Source: Lachnospiraceae bacterium
GTDB taxonomy: Bacteria > Bacillota > Clostridia > Lachnospirales > Lachnospiraceae
Length of the DNA: 39,540 bases
Direction: 5' to 3'
Assembly: GCA_011959285.1 (NCBI GenBank)
Contig: BLLW01000033.1
Span: 1 to 39,540, forward strand
The position numbers and the translations under genes are program-made. Below, piece after piece: positions 1 to 9,182 of the stretch (position 1 is the first letter of the stretch; each line of letters opens with the position of its first letter). The notes below the pieces were generated by a model, which was not told where the DNA came from, made no database searches, and worked only from the letters and a program-made list of their open reading frames with translations.

Positions 1-1
1 A

Positions 2-721
2 ATTGCTGCTGAACACGAAAAGAAGCTTTCCATGGAATGGTCTTCCGGGTGGTACGTATATTCCCTGTTCGGCAATACCGGACTTACAGTCGGGTTAAAC
101 GACGACGGAATTACAAATTACTGTACCTGGAACAGCACTGAAGGAAACATTAAGGGACGGGACGTAGCACAGGCTATGATGAATATCGGGGCACATCCCG
201 GTTTTATCAGCACCGACGATGCAGGATTTCTCGCAGGTGTACAAAACGGCACAATTATTGCCGGCGTCAACGGCGTATGGAATGCAGTTGCCATAGAAGA
301 AGTCTGGGGAAACAATTTCGGCGCCGCAAAGCTGCCCTGTTACACCTGTGCGGGTAAACAGGTTCAAATGGCTTCTTTTTCCGGCTATAAACTGATTGGG
401 GTAAACGCTTACTCAAAGCATAGAGAATGGGCTGTAAAGCTTGCCGAGTGGATCACAAACGAAGAAAACCAGGAACTTCGTTTTCAGATGCGCGGTCAGG
501 GACCATCCAACATCAATGCTGCCGCCTCAAAAGAAGTGCAGGATTCTCCTGCCATTTCCGCCCTGTTAGCGCAGTCAGAGTTTTCCTGCCTGCAGCGCAT
601 TGGGGGCAATTTCTGGGATCCAGTCACAACATTCACTGCTAATATTCTGGCTGGAAATCCCTCTGGTGAAAGCATCCAGCAGCAGCTGGACACCATGGTT
701 GAAGATATTATTGCCCCATAA
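2..721 (+). CDS. Sugar ABC transporter solute-binding protein, 3' part
   Basis: The reading frame is open to the left edge of the window, so the signal peptide and N-terminal lobe lie outside and only the last 239 residues are seen. They resemble the C-terminal half of MalE/UgpB-type extracellular binding proteins: a run like AAVNGVWNA-type segments (here GTIIAGVNGVWNAVAIEE), then a GYKLIGVNAYSKHREWAVKLAEWI segment of the kind that forms the C-lobe helix pair, and a closing amphipathic helix. Family members deliver oligosaccharides or other solutes to an ABC permease on the cell surface; the substrate cannot be inferred. It lies 39 bp ahead of a chemoreceptor on the same strand, which fits a binding protein that could also feed a taxis signal, but that link is inference. 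Confidence 0.8.
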   Translation: MAAEHEKKLSMEWSSGWYVYSLFGNTGLTVGLNDDGITNYCTWNSTEGNIKGRDVAQAMMNIGAHPGFISTDDAGFLAGVQNGTIIAGVNGVWNAVAIEEVWGNNFGAAKLPCYTCAGKQVQMASFSGYKLIGVNAYSKHREWAVKLAEWITNEENQELRFQMRGQGPSNINAAASKEVQDSPAISALLAQSEFSCLQRIGGNFWDPVTTFTANILAGNPSGESIQQQLDTMVEDIIAP

Positions 722-760
722 CATTTAAACTTACTTATATTCAAAGGAGTATCAGTCACA

Positions 761-2344
761 ATGAAAAGTATCAGCTTAAAGCATCGTTTAATCATACCGA
801 TTGCCCTTCTGGGCATTGTGGCGCTTTTATCAAATGTTCTTTCTATTGTCAATATTCAAAACGTAAATGCAAGCGCCGCTATGATTGCTGACAATTATAT
901 GGATGGCAACAGCCGGCTGGCTGAAATCTGCCAGTCCTCCATGAACATACATCAGATGGCCTTAAGCCATATCGTTGCCACCGATTACAACACCATGATT
1001 ACCTTGGTTCAGCAAATCAAGGAAGAAGAAGCTGCTCTGGATGATATGCTTACAGAATATGCGCATTATATCATCCCCGCCGATCAGGCGCAATATGATG
1101 CGCTTCTTTCAAATTATGCTTCTTTCAAACATGCACTTGTCCATCTTGTTTGTGCCAGCGCAAGCCACAAAACCCAGGATGCTTACCTGCTTGCAAACGG
1201 CGAGGTGGCTTCTTATGCCAGTGCCATAAAAGCAGATATCGATGCTTTGAATGCATCAATCAGCAAGCAGACTGCCAAAGCAAGAGAACACCTCTTTGCT
1301 GTATACTATATATCCCTGATTGTAGGCATCACTGCTGCTATTGCCTGCATCTTTCTCGTCTTTGCAGATTTGAAACTCATTACAAATTATGTAGTAACCC
1401 CTATCAAAAGCATCTTAAAAACAATCCAGGTAAGTTCAGGACGCATCAACAATATGACCGGCGAAGTTTTAGAAAAAACACAGACATCCAAAAAAAGTGC
1501 GGCAGGGTTATCCACACTTTCCGGACAACTATCATCAACCATTCAACAGGTTGCCGGAAATATCGCCCTTATCAACGACAATGCAGAAAGCGTAAAGATG
1601 GATGTACATAATATAGCTGAAGAATGCACAGCCATCACTGCTTATACCGTTCAAATGAATGCCCGCGCAGCTGCCATGCAGCAATCCGCTCAAACCAGTG
1701 CAGAAACCGCAGAGACTAAGGCAGAAGAAATTCTCCACTCCTTAAATGATGCCATTGAAAAAAGCAAAAGTGTGGACCAGATCAAAACTCTGACCAGTGA
1801 TATCCTCGCCATCTCCCAGCAGACCCGGCTGATTGCCCTGAACGCTTCTGTAGAAGCCGTAAATGCAGGATCTGCCGGCAAAGGCTTTTCCATGGTTGCC
1901 CGGGAAGTACGCGATCTTGCAAATTCAAGCCAGGAGACAGCAGGACGAATTCAGGAAATCAACGACGTGGTCACCACCGCCGTACATAATCTTTCCCAAA
2001 ATGCACAGCACCTAATCGACTATATGAGTCAGTCCGTACTTACAGAATTTCAATCTTTTGTAAAATCTGGAAGCCAGTACAAGGAAGATGCCGCCTATAT
2101 CCGCCGGACTATGGATGAATTTCACAAGCAGACAGAGCATCTAAAAAATTCCATGTCAGAAATTGCAGACTCGATCGGCACCATTACAAAAGCGATCGAT
2201 GAAGGCGCCAGCGGAATCGCAGGTGTGGCAAACAATACCCAAAATCTTGCTCATGATATGGAAGATATCACCAAGCGCATGGGAACCAATTTAGAAGTTA
2301 TCAAAGAGCTGGAAAAAGAAACAGTTGTTTTTGATAATTTATAA
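761..2344 (+). CDS. Methyl-accepting chemotaxis protein
   Basis: This 527-residue receptor starts at an ATG 12 bases after AAAGGAG. A first membrane segment (about residues 9-30) is followed by an all-helical extracellular region (about 31-178) of the four-helix-bundle type, a second membrane segment (about 180-202), a HAMP linker and a long coiled-coil signalling domain. The hairpin tip that binds CheA/CheW is recognisable near residues 352-375 as QQTRLIALNASVEAVNAG followed by GKGFSMVAREVRDLA. The tip is slightly divergent from the usual IEAARAG form. The role is transmembrane sensing coupled to CheA. It probably shares a transcript with the upstream sugar-binding protein, since the gap is only 39 bp. 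The ligand is unknown. Confidence 0.9.
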   Translation: MKSISLKHRLIIPIALLGIVALLSNVLSIVNIQNVNASAAMIADNYMDGNSRLAEICQSSMNIHQMALSHIVATDYNTMITLVQQIKEEEAALDDMLTEYAHYIIPADQAQYDALLSNYASFKHALVHLVCASASHKTQDAYLLANGEVASYASAIKADIDALNASISKQTAKAREHLFAVYYISLIVGITAAIACIFLVFADLKLITNYVVTPIKSILKTIQVSSGRINNMTGEVLEKTQTSKKSAAGLSTLSGQLSSTIQQVAGNIALINDNAESVKMDVHNIAEECTAITAYTVQMNARAAAMQQSAQTSAETAETKAEEILHSLNDAIEKSKSVDQIKTLTSDILAISQQTRLIALNASVEAVNAGSAGKGFSMVAREVRDLANSSQETAGRIQEINDVVTTAVHNLSQNAQHLIDYMSQSVLTEFQSFVKSGSQYKEDAAYIRRTMDEFHKQTEHLKNSMSEIADSIGTITKAIDEGASGIAGVANNTQNLAHDMEDITKRMGTNLEVIKELEKETVVFDNL

Positions 2345-2358
2345 AAAAATAATCAAGG

Positions 2359-2796
2359 ATGCTTATGAAATTTCTTGTAAGCCGAAAACTTGCTACACAT
2401 ATCAGTATTATTACAACCACAATTACTTTTGCAGGCATGCTGCTGCTTTGGCTCATCGTGTCCAACCGCGTTGCCTCTATGGGCAAGAATAACATTACCA
2501 GCCAAATGATCTCCTTGCGAATCCAGATGATTCCGCTCTTTTGCGGCAGGAGCAGCAATATACGGAAGATTTTGCCACAGTCAAGGGAATCTTTGAAGCT
2601 TGTACATAGCCACCCCATCCACTTATATTTTGCCACATACTTCTCAGGGTGCGATTGGAATGCAGTCTATCAAGGTTCAGATGGATGAAATCGCACTTGC
2701 CAGCAGCCAGCAGTCAGAAGCGCCTCCATTTCCACCGAATTGTCTAATCGGGCCAGAACTCCGAACCATCTGATCAGCCAGTTCCGAATAAATTAA
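2359..2796 (+). pseudogene. Collapsed chemoreceptor remnant (internal deletion plus frameshifts)
   Basis: Fourteen bases after the intact receptor a second receptor begins. It has a typical start (MKFLVSRKLATHISIITT, the usual start being the ATG at 2365) and a first membrane segment. The frame then breaks near 2510; the next stretch reads as receptor-like sequence in another frame (RQEQQYTEDFATVKGIF). The segment IKVQMDEIALASSQQSEA follows in yet another frame, and the last piece, STELSNRARTPNHLISQFRI then a TAA at 2794, is the standard C-terminal tail of chemoreceptors. The last two pieces are offset by an apparent extra GC at about 2721. A normal receptor needs over 500 codons, and only about 145 codons of DNA remain, so most of the body is deleted. 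No functional product is expected. Confidence 0.8.
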
Positions 2797-2807
2797 GATA
2801 AAATTTT

Positions 2808-2840
2808 AAGGTGCAGCCTCATCTCGGGACTGCACCTTTA
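2808..2840. terminator. Bidirectional intrinsic terminator
   Basis: A perfect 9 bp stem (AAGGTGCAG with CTGCACCTT) encloses a 13-base loop and has T-rich flanks on both sides. It sits between the convergent chemoreceptor remnant (+) and the FMN-binding lipoprotein gene (-), so it can end transcription from either direction. Confidence 0.75.
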
Positions 2841-2868
2841 TCGTAAATTAGAAATCCAATATCATATA

Positions 2869-3309
2869 TTATTCTGCCGTGTTCACAAATATCACACTGG
2901 AATCCCCATTTTTAGCTTGTTCCATCACAGCTACGGCAAGTTTCTGGAAAGAGCCATAGGATGAGGTGGCACCGCTCAAAGCATCGATACCGCCCTCTCC
3001 TTGTCCTTCCAAAAGCTGTCCAGCATAATAACGGGTATACTGGTTAGGATAAGCGCCTGATGAATTAAGCATCGTCTGCATATAGGCATTATCCCAACTC
3101 TTTATGAACCCACTGGCATTCTCCGCATTATACTCCACAGAAACGATGTTCCCTCCTTTGACCATAATCGTAATATATTCCTTCCAGCCGTGGCTAAACT
3201 CTTCTGCCTGGGCTGTATAATACCCATCTTGAAGCCCTGTCTTTTCACCACAGGCCATTAAGCTTCCCGCCAGCCATAGGACCAGAACAATGCTCATTAT
3301 CCGTTTCAT
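2869..3309 (-). CDS. FMN-binding domain lipoprotein
   Basis: This 146-residue protein has a lipoprotein signal peptide with the lipobox ending at Cys20 (SLMACG). A single FMN_bind domain follows, with the motif DALSGATSS at residues 109-117. In this family the Thr of the SGAT motif (Thr115 here) receives FMN through a phosphoester bond made by the flavin transferase ApbE. The mature protein would sit outside the cell on the membrane as a one-electron carrier or redox sensor. Its start codon overlaps the stop of the upstream chemoreceptor (ATGA), so the two are translationally coupled. No apbE is visible in the window, so flavinylation would depend on a gene elsewhere. Confidence 0.85.
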   Translation of the reverse strand: MKRIMSIVLVLWLAGSLMACGEKTGLQDGYYTAQAEEFSHGWKEYITIMVKGGNIVSVEYNAENASGFIKSWDNAYMQTMLNSSGAYPNQYTRYYAGQLLEGQGEGGIDALSGATSSYGSFQKLAVAVMEQAKNGDSSVIFVNTAE

Positions 3310-5333
3310 CTGTTCCTCTCCTCCTTTACAACAAATCTCTTCACCTGGGCACGAAGAACCTCCGCTTCCCTTGCCAACAGTCCGCTGGACTGCTCTGTAT
3401 CGATGGCGCTTTGTAAATTTTTCTCCGCAATAGCAGAAATCGTCTCAATCCTCTCCTCCATGACAGTCAGCGCAGTCTCCTGCCCTTGAACAGCCTCCAC
3501 CAGCTGGTCGGTAATTCCGCTGATCTGGCTGGATACAGTAGAAATATCCTGAAGAGAACCTACCGCGGCTGCGGTCATTTCTACACCGTTCTGAATAATA
3601 TCCTTGGTGTCATTGACCATCTTTGCAGCGCTCTGTGCCGCCTCGCTGCTCTTGGATGCCAACTGCCGAACCTCCTCAGCCACCACTGCAAACCCTTTCC
3701 CTGCGCTTCCTGCCCGCGCCGCCTCAATAGAGGCATTTATAGCCAGAATATCCGTCTGGAAGGCAATATCTTCAATTGCCTTGGCAATCTGTGTAATCTT
3801 CTGGGTATTGGCATTAATTCCATCCATGGCGCCTGAAAGCGCATCCATGCGGGTATTCGCCTCCTGAATGCACTGGGTAATTTCCTCTGTCTTTACTCTG
3901 GTCTGGCTGCTGTTCTCCGTAACACTTGCCAGCTGCTCTTTGACATGAAGCACCTCCTCCACCAGCTCTTCTGTAGACTTCGTCTGTTCCATTGATGCCT
4001 GATGAAGTTGACCAGACTGACCATTAAGCTCCTCCGACATCTCGGCAAGCCTGCTGGCAGCGGTTCTAAATCCTAAAATGGTCTCGTTCATGGATTGGAG
4101 GATAGTTCCAAGACTCGCCCGAATCAGCGCAAAATCTCCCTTGTAATCCATCTTAGGCGTTGCCCGCAGATTTCCCTCTGCCACATGGGTCAGTACCTGC
4201 TGGATATCTGATATGTACTGGTTGACGCTTTCCACCGTGATCCCCAGGGTCCTGGTAAGTACCTGCAGCTCATCCCCGGACCGAATCTGGACCACTTCAG
4301 TGTGAAGATCGCCGTCTGCCAGAGCAACCATACGTTCTGTAACGTTCTTCACCGGACGGGAAATAGAGCGGGCAAGGCGCAGAACAAGTAAAATGGAAAC
4401 CAATAATACCGCAAGCGTTGCCAATACTGCTACTCCCATAGCGCCATTGATATAAGAACCGTAGTCTTCCTTAGGCACCTGAATAATCAAAGACCACTGG
4501 GTTCCACGAATAGGGGAAAAAGCCGCCAGCATAGTCTTGCCATCCACAAAAAACTCTGCAGCCCCGGTCTCATCACTGATTACCCGGTTGACAGTCTCCT
4601 GATCTCCTCCATTTAGCTCAACCATAGTGCTCTCTGACAGGATCAAGGACTGATCCGGATGTCCTGCAACAGTGCCAGTATGACTCACCATATAAGCCAT
4701 ACCGTGTCTGCCTAAATTAATGTTGCTGATGACATCGTTTAAGGTATCGTACTTATAGACCCCCATTACATACAGAGTGGTCTCCCCGTTCTCCTTCACC
4801 GGCATCCCCATGGTGATACCTAAATGATCTTCAAACATGGTGGACGCATCGGTAGTCAGATTATCGGTTTCCTTAAGAAGTTCAAAAAAACCATTCTCTA
4901 GGCGCTCTGGTGCGCCGCTGATTCCCTGAATCAATCCTCCTTCCAGATCATACAGCCCAATAGTGTACAACTCATAAATCTCTGCCGCCTCAGTCAATAC
5001 CGCATCTCGATTTGCCTTGAGCGTCCCTACGTCCAACGCCCCAGTCTCGCGGTCAGCTGCTGCTTCCGTACCCAGACGGGAATCTCCTGCAATCGTCATC
5101 ATTCGATCTGCCAGCATATGAATATTGCTCTCCACCGTCTTAGCAGATTGCCATGCCATAGGCTGTAAACTATCCAATAGAATATTATTGGCAAGCGACT
5201 GCATGGCGGCTGCCATGACTGCACAACACACGATCACCAATATCAAAATGTTCAGAATCGTGTTTCTCAATATTCTTCCATTGAGGCTCCTTTTCATCCC
5301 CCGACCACGAGAATCCCTTTTTTTCTCCATCAT
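3306..5333 (-). CDS. Methyl-accepting chemotaxis protein with Cache sensor
   Basis: A 675-residue receptor starts at one of two adjacent ATG codons (5333 or 5330) behind AAAAGGAG. The first membrane segment is at about residues 21-43. An extracellular region of about 250 residues follows, with a double-Cache pattern (YKYDTLNDVISNINLGRHG and FSPIRGTQWSLIIQVP are typical of dCache_1). The second membrane segment is at about 297-317. A HAMP domain (RSISRPVKNVTERM) and the signalling domain follow, with the tip QTDILAINASIEAARAGSAG near residue 520-540 and GKGFAVVAEEVRQLA after it. It senses an external ligand and signals through CheA. It is coupled by an ATGA overlap to the FMN-binding lipoprotein, which suggests joint function, perhaps redox-related taxis; that is inference. 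Confidence 0.92.
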   Translation of the reverse strand: MMEKKRDSRGRGMKRSLNGRILRNTILNILILVIVCCAVMAAAMQSLANNILLDSLQPMAWQSAKTVESNIHMLADRMMTIAGDSRLGTEAAADRETGALDVGTLKANRDAVLTEAAEIYELYTIGLYDLEGGLIQGISGAPERLENGFFELLKETDNLTTDASTMFEDHLGITMGMPVKENGETTLYVMGVYKYDTLNDVISNINLGRHGMAYMVSHTGTVAGHPDQSLILSESTMVELNGGDQETVNRVISDETGAAEFFVDGKTMLAAFSPIRGTQWSLIIQVPKEDYGSYINGAMGVAVLATLAVLLVSILLVLRLARSISRPVKNVTERMVALADGDLHTEVVQIRSGDELQVLTRTLGITVESVNQYISDIQQVLTHVAEGNLRATPKMDYKGDFALIRASLGTILQSMNETILGFRTAASRLAEMSEELNGQSGQLHQASMEQTKSTEELVEEVLHVKEQLASVTENSSQTRVKTEEITQCIQEANTRMDALSGAMDGINANTQKITQIAKAIEDIAFQTDILAINASIEAARAGSAGKGFAVVAEEVRQLASKSSEAAQSAAKMVNDTKDIIQNGVEMTAAAVGSLQDISTVSSQISGITDQLVEAVQGQETALTVMEERIETISAIAEKNLQSAIDTEQSSGLLAREAEVLRAQVKRFVVKEERNR

Positions 5334-5508
5334 CTTCTACACTCTCCTTTTCACATTTCTTACGCAAGGGCATAGCAAAAGCCCTCCAGATATACCGAAA
5401 AGATGCTTAAATCATCCTTCCAGCAGAAGGTGGGCAATTTTCTATAGTATAGCACAGCTCAATAAGAAAAGAAAGATTTCCAATTATAATTTTTTATATT
5501 AACTCGCT

Positions 5509-6978
5509 TTATCTGTTTTTCTCATCATCCGTACTTTTTGCCACTCGAATAATCCAGTCCACTGCCGCCTCGGCACGTATGGGAATTTCGACCGGAACCT
5601 GACCCAAACGCCCGTCTTTCGTTTTTTCTATACCCGAATGAAACGCTTGCTGCGCATACTTCGCCAGTAACCCTGAGACGCGTCCCCTTTCTATGGCGCT
5701 CTCAGCGCCCAGCACAATGACTACCAGGTCATGCTCCATAGTTCCATCGTCCACCACCATGGATGTGACCAGGCAGGCACCGGCTTTATTGGTGGTTCCG
5801 GTTTTTAAGCCGGTGACTTCAGGCAGATTGTATAGAAGTGGATTGGTATTACGGACCTCCAAGTCTATGGATTCCAATGTGGCATCTTTCATGGAAGTGA
5901 TGTCCGTAATTTGAGGATATACTTTCAAAAGGTAACTTACCAGCCGGAACAAATCCTCCGCACTCATGCGATTCTGACGCTTGGCAGGGATGGGATCTTC
6001 TGAAAAGGAAGGCAGACCGTGACAATTATAAAAGACTGCCTGGGAAAGTCCCAGCTCCAGCGCTTTTTGATTCATCCTTTCCACAAAAGCTTCCTCTGAA
6101 CCGGCAATTGTCTCCGCCAGGCACAGCGCGCATTCATTGCTGGAAGGAAGAAGGGCACCTATGATAAGCTCTTCCACTGTAATCTCATCTCCTGCCTTTA
6201 GCGGAATCACACCGTCAGATGAGTCAGCCAGTGCCTCAACTGCCTCAGAAATGGTGACCGACTCTTCAAGGGAAATCTGTCCCGCCGAAATGGCATCCAT
6301 GGTTAAAAGACAGGTCATAAGCTTCGTGATACTTGCTATGGGATAAGGCACATCGGACTGATATTGATAGTAAATCTCCCCTGTAGCGGCATCTCCTGCC
6401 AGCACACTGTTAACTTCACGAAAATAGCCTGCCTGCTCCAAAGCAGCAGGTGAAATAGCGAAAGGTTCCTGTGTGCAGACCCGCAAGGTTCCTTTAGCCG
6501 GAACGGTGATATTCACATCCAGAATCATAGCAAGGTCCGCCGCCATCATAAAGCAGTCATAATCACCGGAAGGAAGGCTCATAATCAGGGTATAATAAGA
6601 CACCTCTTCCCCGTTTATCTTAATTTCATTTCTCCGCAAGGAAACGTCCGGGTTTTCGCTGGCTTCCCACGGATCATTCTCTCCTCCCAAAGGAGTATAT
6701 GAATTGCCCGGGTTTAGGAAAACGGAATTTTTCGTAATTTCCAAAGAAAAACACTTGTCCGTATCTTTAAGCACCATAGCCACATCCCTCAGGGAAAGAT
6801 AGGTGTTGTGATCGTAATCGTAATCCAAAGTTTTTACTGTGTATGCCGCTCCGTCATCCGCCTGTACCCGGCAGGTTCCTGGAATCTCAAAGCTTGCGGA
6901 TACCCTGATGGGCAAAGCGGAACATGCCAGAATGACGAATAGCATCAGAAAGCTTGTTTTTTTCAGAATTGTTTTCAT
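5509..6978 (-). CDS. D-alanyl-D-alanine carboxypeptidase (peptidase S11)
   Basis: The protein has 489 residues and a signal peptide (about 1-28). Residues 35-150 resemble a copper-amine-oxidase-like N-terminal (stalk) domain, with YLSLRDVAMVLKDT and a later DLAMILDVNITV segment. The penicillin-binding peptidase domain follows and has all three active-site motifs: SITK near residue 216 (nucleophile Ser and general-base Lys), SSNECA near 279, and KTGTTNKAG near 394. The enzyme trims the terminal D-Ala from peptidoglycan stem peptides outside the membrane. Its start overlaps the stop of the upstream gene (ATGA), so it is translationally coupled to that membrane-anchored protein. The N-terminal domain is not part of the minimal DacA/DacF architecture and may bind the wall. 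Confidence 0.9.
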   Translation of the reverse strand: MKTILKKTSFLMLFVILACSALPIRVSASFEIPGTCRVQADDGAAYTVKTLDYDYDHNTYLSLRDVAMVLKDTDKCFSLEITKNSVFLNPGNSYTPLGGENDPWEASENPDVSLRRNEIKINGEEVSYYTLIMSLPSGDYDCFMMAADLAMILDVNITVPAKGTLRVCTQEPFAISPAALEQAGYFREVNSVLAGDAATGEIYYQYQSDVPYPIASITKLMTCLLTMDAISAGQISLEESVTISEAVEALADSSDGVIPLKAGDEITVEELIIGALLPSSNECALCLAETIAGSEEAFVERMNQKALELGLSQAVFYNCHGLPSFSEDPIPAKRQNRMSAEDLFRLVSYLLKVYPQITDITSMKDATLESIDLEVRNTNPLLYNLPEVTGLKTGTTNKAGACLVTSMVVDDGTMEHDLVVIVLGAESAIERGRVSGLLAKYAQQAFHSGIEKTKDGRLGQVPVEIPIRAEAAVDWIIRVAKSTDDEKNR

Positions 6979-7682
6979 TGCGTCTCCTTTTCCGGCAGCC
7001 GCCGAAAGAAAAAATGTGCGCCAGATTCCTCCAGCAGCACCAGATCGGCATCCTTCCAGATATACCGCTCCGCTTTCATGCCGCCCGGCAAGCCCGTGTC
7101 ATATTGCCTGGTCAGGATGTCTTCCGCCACTTCGTAAGTACCGCTGCCGTCATACCAGGTCTGCAGCTCCTCCAGGGAGGGCAGCAGGGCGGGACCGCAG
7201 GTCATCAGATAATCGGCAGCAGGCATCCCAAATGTCTCCATCACAAGAGCCTCCAAAGCTTCTCTGTCGGTGCTGCCCGTATAGCCTGCCATATGGAGCC
7301 TTTCCGCCAAAAGCACCTGAAAAGCCGCGACAAACGCCTCATATGCAGCCTGGCTGCAGGCATCGTAGCTCTCCGGCAGGACCTTGCAGTAAAAAGTCCC
7401 CGCAGAATGGTCCGTCTGCTCCATATTCAACGTAACCTGTATAGTCAAGTCCTGCATATAGGAATCCATATCCTCCAAGGAAATCGATACGCCCTCGACA
7501 TCCTGCAGCCAGCTAAGTGCTATGACTTTCGCCTGCTGCGTCATATCCAGTTCCGCCACCCACTCCCCGGAAAGATCCCTGTTATCTGATGCAAAAAAGT
7601 GCAGATATACCAAAAGCGCCGTGAAAGCGCTCAAGGTGAACAGTAATAAGGTGAATACCGTATTTTTTACAATTTTCCTCAT
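6975..7682 (-). CDS. Membrane-anchored protein of unknown function
   Basis: I do not recognise this 235-residue protein. It has a single N-terminal membrane segment (about residues 8-30) without a clear cleavage site, followed by an acidic extracellular domain with several aromatic and Cys residues and a closing region rich in charged residues (FFFRRLPEKE). The ATGA overlap with the D,D-carboxypeptidase downstream and the shared promoter suggest a role in wall metabolism or in holding the peptidase at the membrane; this is inference from context only. A sigma-A-like promoter lies about 75-105 bp upstream. Confidence 0.7.
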   Translation of the reverse strand: MRKIVKNTVFTLLLFTLSAFTALLVYLHFFASDNRDLSGEWVAELDMTQQAKVIALSWLQDVEGVSISLEDMDSYMQDLTIQVTLNMEQTDHSAGTFYCKVLPESYDACSQAAYEAFVAAFQVLLAERLHMAGYTGSTDREALEALVMETFGMPAADYLMTCGPALLPSLEELQTWYDGSGTYEVAEDILTRQYDTGLPGGMKAERYIWKDADLVLLEESGAHFFFRRLPEKETQ

Positions 7683-7758
7683 AAATCCCCCTTTTGTCTA
7701 TAGCGGCGGATGCTCCCTTTTTATAAAGCATTCGCCATGGCAGGTTTTTTATGTATTT

Positions 7759-7787
7759 AAGGTAGCGTATTGGGGATAAATTGTCAA
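7759..7787 (-). promoter_or_regulatory. Sigma-A-type promoter for the carboxypeptidase operon
   Basis: On the minus strand a perfect -35 box TTGACA (7782-7787) is followed after 17 bases by TACCTT (7759-7764), a four-of-six match to the -10 consensus. It lies upstream of the start at 7682 with no gene between. Confidence 0.5.
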
Positions 7788-7837
7788 CAGAGAATACAAT
7801 TATGCCAGCAATTCTTTCTATAATATTCCATTCTTAT

Positions 7838-9182
7838 CTATTGCTTAAAAATATCTTCAAACCATTCGTAAGGAATCTCAAATGCAGGACTGCCGCTTGC
7901 GCCCGGCTGAATCTCATACCTTTCATAACATAATACGATTCCGTCCGGCGTAAGATAACATCTCAGTTCTCCGAAATTTTTCACCAACACATTATTGTCA
8001 AACGCTTCATATAAACGCTCTTTTCCACTGTAAAAAGATCATCCATATGCAGCATAAGTCCCGTTTCGCGGTCAAATATCAATGGCATTGAATTTCTCCA
8101 GTCTCTCATTCCGCCTTCATAGCCCTTTCTGGCATAATACATGGAAATGTAGCTTTCCCCTATATATAAGTGACTGTATTCATGTTTCCTCCACCATGAA
8201 ATCCATTCGTCCTGTTCCAGCTCGCCGATCTCCTGAAAAAAAGAATCTTTATCCTCATGAGCAAGTTCCATCAACTTTTCCATCTGTTGATTCAACTGCT
8301 CATAAGAGCCAATCTTGGTATTAAATTTAGGAAGTGTAACGCTGAAATTCCCATAAACAGACCCATCATCCCTTATCCCATAAGCTTCCTCATAATGCAG
8401 TCCTCCATCTGCGTCCAGATATTGTTCCGCATTTTTATCCTTTCTTTCCGGATAACAGAAATTTGTTTCATATAAAAGAGAAGTATCCAAAACCAGCGCC
8501 TCTGCTTTTAAAGGCTCCATATCCTCAAATACCGTAAAGGTTTCCCCTTCCAAAGTATGCCAAAGAACACCCTTTTCTTTGGATTCATAATATTTTGCGA
8601 AGACCTGTCCGTTTACCAGAAAAATGCCTCGATTGTAACTTGACGCCCCCTAGGAATAAGTATCCTCTCTATCCCGGCTGCCGTTTTCTGAAACTTTTTC
8701 CCTTTCTATCAAAAGCGTCTCTCTTCCTGTAGTTAACGCTATTCTGCGTATTTTATCATCGTTTATTACATATATCTGTCCTTGCGTGACGATAAAGCTC
8801 CACACATCGGACGCCAAGATTTCTTCCCCTCCCCATACATTCAAATGCACCAAACAATCCATCTCTCCATCCAGGCTGCTTTTATAAAGCACAAAATTTT
8901 CTCCGTCTTCATAGACCAGATAATAAAGCCATTTTCCATCTGTCATAAATTCCATGCATAATCTGGAAACCAGCAGTTCACAACCGCTGCCGTCCAAATT
9001 CATGGAATAAAGATACTTGTCATCTTCCGCCGCTTCTTCCGTGAGTTGATAAAAAGGATCATATTCCCTGTCGTAAACAGACCGAAAATAGACCTTGTCA
9101 ACACAATCAGTTCCTGCATGGGAAAATCAGAAAGTTTCTGGAGTCTGCTGCCATCTGTCCCTACGCGGTATATTGAATACAT
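7838..9182 (-). pseudogene. Decayed DUF5050 / RsiV-type (DUF3298) protein gene
   Basis: Read on the minus strand, one long protein can be followed through three lesions. The first recognisable part is YSIYRVGTDGSRLQKLSDFP, typical of DUF5050 beta-propeller repeats. The frame shifts near 9095-9110 and continues as DKVYFRSVYDREYDP and further DUF5050-like repeats (MNLDGSGCELLVSRLC). An in-frame TAG stands at 8650-8652, after which the same frame continues (GASSYNRGIFLVNGQVF). A second shift near a T run at about 8030 leads to the C-terminal part (LYEAFDNNVLVKNFGELRCY, then FEIPYEWFEDIFKQ and TAG at 7838). That last part matches the DUF3298/RsiV C-terminal domain. The N-terminus is missing, and sequence beyond 9182 belongs to something else. 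Intact homologues would be extracytoplasmic. A functional product is unlikely. Confidence 0.75.

Noticed and set aside
5334-5508. Riboswitch (for example c-di-GMP type) ahead of the Cache chemoreceptor.
   Set aside because: The leader is long enough, but I could not find the conserved helix and loop bases of the known classes.
8650-8652. TAG (and the TGA at 22765) as a recoded or read-through codon.
   Set aside because: Many genes in the window end in TAG or TGA and use TGG for Trp, and the 7838-9182 gene has two independent frameshifts. Mutation or sequence error is simpler.
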